Below are positions 1-4,186 of a DNA stretch of 6,613 nt, in pieces. The notes beneath the pieces are model-generated. The model was not told the DNA's origin and made no database searches. It worked only from the letters and a program-made list of their open reading frames with translations. Position numbers and translations under genes: made by a program. The stretch covers positions 1 to 6,613 of the forward strand of contig CAZYWA010000455.1 of assembly GCA_964650975.1 (NCBI GenBank), in the 5' to 3' direction. The DNA comes from CAZYWA01 sp964650975 [NCBI: uncultured bacterium] (GTDB lineage: Bacteria > JADJOY01). Each line of letters opens with the position of its first letter. Within the stretch, counting starts at the first letter, position 1.

Positions 1-819
1 CGGGTTCGGCGCCTGGCCGTCGTCGACGATGAGCTGCACCACGTAGTCGCCGGCGACGTCCGCCACGAACACGGTCTGCGCGGCGCTCGCATCGGCGATG
101 CCGGCCTGGCTTCCGTCCGGCTTCGAGACGAAGGACCAGTGGTAGTGGAGTGGATCGCCGTTCGGGTCGCTGCTGGCGCTGCCGTCGATCGCGACCACCG
201 CGCCGACGGTGACGCTCTGGTCGGGGCCCGCGTTCGCGACCTGTGCCGCGTTCTGGACCGATGCCGTGAACACCACCAGGTTCGGCGTGCTCGACACTTG
301 TCCGTCGTTCACCACCAGCTGGACGTCGAATTCGCCGGCCACGTCGGCGACGAACAGGGTCTGGACGGCGGTCGGGTCCTTGATGCCGGCCTGGCTACCC
401 GCGGGCTTCGAGACGAACGACCACTGGTAGGTGAGCGGGTCGCCGTTCGGGTCGCTGCTGGCGCTGCCGTCGAGCTCGACGACGCTTCTCACCGCGACGC
501 TCTGGTCGTGTCCCGCGGCCGCGGTCGGCGGCGCGTTGGGAGTGGTGGCCGAGATCACGACATCGTTGGGCTCGCTGTCCACTTTGCCGTCGTTCACCAC
601 GAGCTCGGCGTGGTAGCGCCCGTCCACGTCGGCCGTGAAGGTCGGCTTGACCGACGTCGGGTCCGAGAGCTGTGCCTTGCTCGACGCCGGGATCTTCGTG
701 AACGTCCACGCGTACGTGATCAGGTCGCCGTCGGGGTCGTTGCTCGAGCTCCCATCGAGCGTCACCGTGCCACCGGTGGTCACGTCCTGGTCGGGGCCGG
801 CGTTCGCGATCGGCGGATG
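1..819 (-). repeat. Three tandem 95-codon PKD-like repeat units
   Basis: The units cover 535-819, 250-534 and 1-249 (the last cut by the edge). The period is exactly 285 bp: the DG of the DGSxS motif falls at residues 51, 146 and 241 of the protein. Units 2 and 3 are also alike at DNA level. A 34-bp stretch is identical at 155-188 and 440-473, and a 15-bp stretch at 97-111 and 382-396, both offset by 285 bp. Unit 1 is more diverged. This pattern suggests duplication of the inner units after the first split. Confidence 0.85.
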
Positions 820-906
820 GTTGCCCGCGGGATTGCTGCTGCCGCCGCAGCCGAGGAACACGGCCAGGGCCACCAGCCAGAGAGAGCGAGCGAGATCGCG
901 GATCAT
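1..906 (-). CDS. PKD/K319L-like repeat lipoprotein (3' end beyond window)
   Basis: The visible 302 codons are open to the left window edge, so the C-terminus is missing. The N-terminus is a short signal peptide (R3, R7; hydrophobic residues 9-18) ending in FLGC, with C20 the likely lipidated cysteine, followed by a Gly/Ser-rich tether. Three tandem beta-sandwich repeats of the PKD/K319L-like type follow at about residues 30-124, 125-219 and 220-302. Each has a NAGPDQ-like opening, a DGSxSxDPxGD segment, a YxW core strand and an ADVxGxY...VxDG ending. Such domains usually mediate surface binding or act as spacers; no catalytic domain is visible. The start is well fixed: ATG at 906 has a GGGA Shine-Dalgarno-like element 7 bases upstream and an in-frame TAA at 919-921. 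The gene lies 95 bp downstream of the glycoside-hydrolase-like gene. The ligand is unknown, and a functional domain could lie beyond the edge. Confidence 0.85.
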   Translation of the reverse strand, partial: MIRDLARSLWLVALAVFLGCGGSSNPAGNHPPIANAGPDQDVTTGGTVTLDGSSSNDPDGDLITYAWTFTKIPASSKAQLSDPTSVKPTFTADVDGRYHAELVVNDGKVDSEPNDVVISATTPNAPPTAAAGHDQSVAVRSVVELDGSASSDPNGDPLTYQWSFVSKPAGSQAGIKDPTAVQTLFVADVAGEFDVQLVVNDGQVSSTPNLVVFTASVQNAAQVANAGPDQSVTVGAVVAIDGSASSDPNGDPLHYHWSFVSKPDGSQAGIADASAAQTVFVADVAGDYVVQLIVDDGQAPNP

Positions 907-1001
907 GGTGTTTTCCCGTTAAAACGCGACGATTTCGAACGATGACGAGGCGGCCGAGAATGGTTCACGGTGGCGCGAAATGCCAGAGCGAGCGAGGCGA
1001 A

Positions 1002-2432
1002 TCAGCGAGCCAGAGCGGTGAGCTGGTCGACGATCTGCTGCTCGCTCGGGTCGAGGTCGTCCCACCAGCTCGGCTGCGAGTCCGCGGAGTCGTGGGTGCC
1101 CGCGGCCGTGTGGAAGCAGAAGCCCATCGCGCCCGCGGCTTTCGCACCCTGATACGCATCCACGTAGCTCTGGACCGGCCAGCTGGTGCCGTCGTCCCGC
1201 TGTCGCGCGGGCTCCTGGTCGTAGACCGGCGGCACGGGAGCGTGCATGTGCGCGACCAGGGCGGTGAGGTTGGGACCCTCGGTTTCGCCCCACGTCGGGG
1301 AGCGCGGGAAGTGCGGGGCGAGCAAGTCGAGCTGCGTTCCGAGCGCCTCGATCGACGTGTACCACTCCGCGCCGCTCAGCACGCCGGTGGTCGTCCCGAA
1401 CGGCGCCCCCGCGGCGCTGACGGTGAGCTTGCGGGTCGGGTCGATGGCGCGCGCCGCGGAGAAGAGCGTGCGGATCTCCTCCGGCGACAGGTACTGGATC
1501 CCCGCGTCGCCCGGAGCTCCGGATTTGTTCGACTCGTTGTCGGCGTCGATGAACCCCACGCACGAGTCGCGGTCGAACGCGGTGACCAGCGCTTCGAGCG
1601 CGCGCTGCTGGGCCGCGCGTGAAAAGCCCGTGGCGGCGATCGTGTAGCGCGCGGTCGACATGGTGAGGTCGACGTTCATGCCGAGATCGCAAGCCGTCTG
1701 GACGACGCGCCCGAGATCGTCGAGTCGGACGCTGTTGCCGTTGGCGTCGAAGACTCGTGACGAGTCGTCCGGGGTGTTCCACTCGGTCCACACCCGGATG
1801 TCGCAGATGCCCACGCTGGCCATCCGGGTGAGATCGGCGGCGAGCACGTCGGGCGGCGTCGCGACGGCCCCGAAGTACGAGGCTGCGAGCACCCAGGTTC
1901 CAGGACGGAAGTAGTCGCCTGTGCACACCGACGACGGCGGTGGCGGCGCGGGTACGGCGAACGCGATCGCCCGCGGTGACCACCCCTCGCGAAAGCGAAT
2001 GGGCAACGACGAGGCCGTGCGCTCGTCCGCCGTTTTGACCTTCAGGATGTAGAGCCCGAACGGCGTCGGCGAAGCGCTCGAGAAGAACCCAGGTGGCGCC
2101 GCCGAGCACGGCTTCGGGCGTGCATCGCACCAATGCGCGCTCTCGTCCGCGCTGATCGTGATGGCGGGATCGCCCACGGCTTTCCCACCGCTCATGTACT
2201 TGACCTGCGCGTGCTCGAGGGCACGACCTTGCAGGTCCACGGCCACGGCATCGAAGGGTGCGGCGGTGGGCGGTGGCGATCCGCCGCCTGGGGGTCCGGA
2301 GGGAGGAGTGGGTGTCGCGGGTGGCGTGGACGAACCGCCGCCGCATCGCGCGATCGCGAGGACGAGCAGGCAGCCGAGTACCGGAAGCCCTCGGAGCTGA
2401 GTCCGCTTGTTCGCGCCGTTGGCGGTAATCAT
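1002..2432 (-). CDS. Secreted GH-A clan-like TIM-barrel lipoprotein (putative glycoside hydrolase)
   Basis: The product is 476 residues from the ATG at 2432. A basic n-region (K9, R10, R14) and a hydrophobic stretch (residues 16-28) lead to C30, the probable lipidation site, although the preceding R29 is unusual for a lipobox. A Pro/Ser/Gly linker (about 31-58), a small beta-rich domain (about 60-161) and a second Pro-rich linker follow. The rest, about 170-476, reads as a TIM barrel. IRVWTEWN (about 212-219) fits an early barrel strand. DADNESN, with E300, resembles the acid/base strand. VYDQEPARQ, with E407, resembles the nucleophile strand. GFCFHT (about 437-442) resembles the last strand. 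These are clan GH-A features, but I cannot name a GH family or substrate, and E300/E407 as the catalytic pair is inference. The open frame continues to an ATG at 2507. I prefer 2432 because codons 2433-2507 have a low-GC third position unlike the rest, and 2432 gives a normal signal peptide. Neither start has a clear Shine-Dalgarno. Confidence 0.8.
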   Translation of the reverse strand: MITANGANKRTQLRGLPVLGCLLVLAIARCGGGSSTPPATPTPPSGPPGGGSPPPTAAPFDAVAVDLQGRALEHAQVKYMSGGKAVGDPAITISADESAHWCDARPKPCSAAPPGFFSSASPTPFGLYILKVKTADERTASSLPIRFREGWSPRAIAFAVPAPPPPSSVCTGDYFRPGTWVLAASYFGAVATPPDVLAADLTRMASVGICDIRVWTEWNTPDDSSRVFDANGNSVRLDDLGRVVQTACDLGMNVDLTMSTARYTIAATGFSRAAQQRALEALVTAFDRDSCVGFIDADNESNKSGAPGDAGIQYLSPEEIRTLFSAARAIDPTRKLTVSAAGAPFGTTTGVLSGAEWYTSIEALGTQLDLLAPHFPRSPTWGETEGPNLTALVAHMHAPVPPVYDQEPARQRDDGTSWPVQSYVDAYQGAKAAGAMGFCFHTAAGTHDSADSQPSWWDDLDPSEQQIVDQLTALAR

Positions 2433-2540
2433 TATCGCGTTGAAAATAGGAAGGCAGGCCACGAGGATGGCCGGCACAAGATCCAATATCATCACAAAAG
2501 TGGCCATCTGTGCGTCATGATCGATTAGCGCGTTGATAAG
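2432..2540 (-). repeat. Imperfect direct repeat pair flanking the GH-like gene leader
   Basis: On the plus strand TTATCGCGTTGAAAA (2432-2446) and TTAGCGCGTTGATAA (2525-2539) match at 13 of 15 positions and are 93 bp apart. On the minus strand the shared core is TCAACGCG followed by TAAT. One copy runs into the proposed ATG at 2432 and the other lies just upstream of the ATG at 2507. The copies could be operator half-sites, a small duplication, or chance. Confidence 0.35.
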
Positions 2541-2569
2541 TTATTTTGAACGTCATAAATGTCGAGGCT
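2508..2569 (-). promoter_or_regulatory. AT-rich probable promoter region for the GH-like gene
   Basis: This stretch upstream of both candidate starts of the GH-like gene is clearly richer in A/T than the surrounding DNA. On the minus strand TTCAAA is followed after 17 bases by TAATCG. The spacing fits a sigma-70 promoter, but the second hexamer matches the consensus poorly. I place a promoter zone here mainly from base composition and position; the exact -35/-10 boxes are not established. Confidence 0.35.
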
Positions 2570-2604
2570 TGCCGCGAGACCCCGAAGCACGAAGCGTCGC
2601 GGCA
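2570..2604 (-). terminator. Possible terminator hairpin after the AcvB-like gene
   Basis: TGCCGCGA (2570-2577) and TCGCGGCA (2597-2604) form a perfect 8-bp inverted repeat with a 19-base loop, beginning 25 bases after the stop codon of the AcvB-like gene. No run of T follows on the minus strand, so intrinsic termination would be weak. Position between two genes is the main support. Confidence 0.35.
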
Positions 2605-2629
2605 GCGTGGCCTTGGAGCGCGGCACCGC

Positions 2630-4111
2630 TCAGTGCGCGGCGTCGACGATCGTGCGGGCCATGGTCTCGAAATCGCCGGCGAAGGCGTGACCGCCGTCGA
2701 ACTCGACGACTCGAGCGGACGTGGAAGGCAGCGACGGACAAAGAGACGTCCGCTCGCTCTTCCCTTCGAAGCACAAGAGCGCGGGACCTCGCAGCTGGCC
2801 CAGCTCCGGAAGGACGGCCACCGGCGGTCCGGCTCCGGGAGGACCCAACGCGACCTCGCCGCTGGGTCCGACGAGCGCCAGCACGCGAACGCGCTCGCGT
2901 AGATCGCGCGGAAGGCGGTAGGCCACGCTGGCCATCACGTCGGCGCCGAACGAATAGCCCACCAGGAGGACGCGCTGCTTGCGCCAGGTCGCGAGGTAAT
3001 GACGCGCGATGCGCTCCAGATCGAGCGCGACCTCTTCCTCGCTGCGCATCGACCAGAAGTAGCGAAGCGAGTTCCAGCCCACCACCGGCACGCCCATCCG
3101 GACCAGATCGGCGGTGAGCTGCTCGTCGAGACCTCCCCAGCCGCCGTCTCCCGAGAGCTCGATCGCGAGGCTGTCCGCCGATTCGCGCGTCGCCGGCATC
3201 TCGACCAGCCCGAGGGTGCTGGGTAGCGAATTGCTCGAGGGGCTGCCGGTGGGCGCGGACTCGTCGAGAGCGATGAGCGCGCTTTCGACCTGGCGAACGG
3301 GCACGGACGGCGGTTCGGCGGCCCGGGCCGCTCCGTCGAGCGGGACCGCTCGGGCGTGCGGCGTCCGTGCGACGAACGCCGTGGCTTGCTCGGTCTCGTG
3401 AGCGCCTCTCTCACCGTCTTCGATGTCGATCCACGGATCGGGGAGACCGGCCGGCGGAGCGAGGTGCCCGGTGCCCTGTTTCGGATCCGCTTCCCAGCTC
3501 ACCTCACCGTGCCCCCCGCACGCCGCCACACCGAGGTCCAGAGCAGGGGAGAAGTCGATCGTCACGGCTCCGCGAAAAATCCCCGACGGCGACTCCGCCA
3601 GCGACGCGACGATCGTCGCCGAGCCGTCTCGGTACCCCACGAGCGCGGGCTCGGCGTACGACGGGAACGACAGAATCTTCTCGATGCGCCGCGCGAGGGC
3701 CTGGAAATCCTCCGACAGGAACATGCACTCGCCGTTGGGGCGTCGCCGGCGGTTTCGCGCCGCGTAGGGACGCAGATCGATTCCGGCCACGGCGATGCCG
3801 CTGGCCGCGAGCGCTTCGCCGAGAGAACGGGCCTCGCGTTCGAAGCCCGCTTCGCCCGAGAGCAACAACACCACCTGGCGCGGCGCGGTGCTGGGCACCA
3901 GCAGATCGATCCGAGCGAACCGTTCGAACGAGAGCCGCTGCTCGTGGAAAGGCTCGGAAGCCGTGTGCGGCTCCAGGGCCGCGGCCGGCTCCGAAGGGGG
4001 CGGGTGCCCGGAGCACGCCGACACGACCGCGACCAGAGCCGCCGCTCGGAAGCTCACGCGCGCGCGGTGCGCCACGGAGAGTCCAGTCCCCCGCCAGGAA
4101 ACGAAGTTCAC
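2630..4111 (-). CDS. acvB: AcvB/VirJ family periplasmic serine hydrolase, lipoprotein
   Basis: The protein has the two-domain AcvB architecture. The C-terminal alpha/beta-hydrolase domain (about 313-493) carries SGDGGW (320-325), GWNSLRYFW (345-353), the nucleophile elbow GYSFGAD with S387, and DGGHAF with H475. These are hallmark VirJ-family (Pfam VirJ) motifs. The N-terminal domain (about 65-280) is a degenerate copy: LSGEAGF at 84-90, an IDLRPY...GEC stretch, and GYRDGS at 159-164 where the nucleophile serine is missing. Agrobacterium AcvB hydrolyses lysyl-phosphatidylglycerol in the periplasm, and its gene sits with the synthase gene lpiA; a similar lipid hydrolase role is inferred here. 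The signal peptide ends VSAC, making C33 a good lipidation site, so this form is probably membrane-anchored. Start is uncertain. The GTG at 4111 has GGGGAGG 15 bases upstream. A GTG at 4075 has GGGGGA 11 bases upstream and gives a more usual 20-residue signal peptide. No lpiA/mprF gene is visible in the window. Confidence 0.9.
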   Translation of the reverse strand: MNFVSWRGTGLSVAHRARVSFRAAALVAVVSACSGHPPPSEPAAALEPHTASEPFHEQRLSFERFARIDLLVPSTAPRQVVLLLSGEAGFEREARSLGEALAASGIAVAGIDLRPYAARNRRRRPNGECMFLSEDFQALARRIEKILSFPSYAEPALVGYRDGSATIVASLAESPSGIFRGAVTIDFSPALDLGVAACGGHGEVSWEADPKQGTGHLAPPAGLPDPWIDIEDGERGAHETEQATAFVARTPHARAVPLDGAARAAEPPSVPVRQVESALIALDESAPTGSPSSNSLPSTLGLVEMPATRESADSLAIELSGDGGWGGLDEQLTADLVRMGVPVVGWNSLRYFWSMRSEEEVALDLERIARHYLATWRKQRVLLVGYSFGADVMASVAYRLPRDLRERVRVLALVGPSGEVALGPPGAGPPVAVLPELGQLRGPALLCFEGKSERTSLCPSLPSTSARVVEFDGGHAFAGDFETMARTIVDAAH

Positions 4112-4149
4112 CGCCCGTCAGTCTCGCCTCCCCGCGCGGTGAGTGCCGA

Positions 4150-4177
4150 TCGGGGCTCGAGCGCCCTCGAGCCCCGA
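4150..4177 (-). terminator. Perfect GC-rich hairpin after the GT39 gene
   Basis: CGGGGCTCGAG (4151-4161) and CTCGAGCCCCG (4166-4176) form a perfect 11-bp stem with a 4-base loop, extended by one T-A pair at 4150/4177. It begins 9 bases after the GT39 stop codon and ends 38 bases before the upstream candidate start of the AcvB-like gene. This is the placement of a terminator, but no T-run follows on the minus strand. It could instead be an RNA-stabilising or attenuating hairpin within one transcript. Confidence 0.6.
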
Positions 4178-4186
4178 CGTCCGGGC

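Noticed and set aside
910-925. GTTTT/AAAAC inverted repeat upstream of the PKD gene
   Set aside because: Only 5 bp with four A-T pairs and a 6-base loop; too weak to call a terminator, and the sequence doubles as the ribosome-binding region.
139-945. 268-codon plus-strand frame antisense to the PKD repeats
   Set aside because: Its apparent internal repeats simply mirror the coding repeats on the other strand; no independent protein signal.
969-985. TGGCATTTCGCGCC on the minus strand as a possible sigma-54 promoter
   Set aside because: The -24 half fits, but no GC lies at the required spacing for the -12 element.
919-2346. 475-codon open frame on the minus strand overlapping the GH-like gene in another frame
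   Set aside because: The translation is dominated by Arg, Ala, Gly and Pro with no domain motif; the overlapping frame carries clear protein motifs. It is a by-product of high GC content.
2133-3117. Plus-strand frames near the AT-rich spacer (2133-2528, 2533-3117)
   Set aside because: They run antisense into supported genes, with biased Arg/Gly composition and no Shine-Dalgarno or domain evidence.
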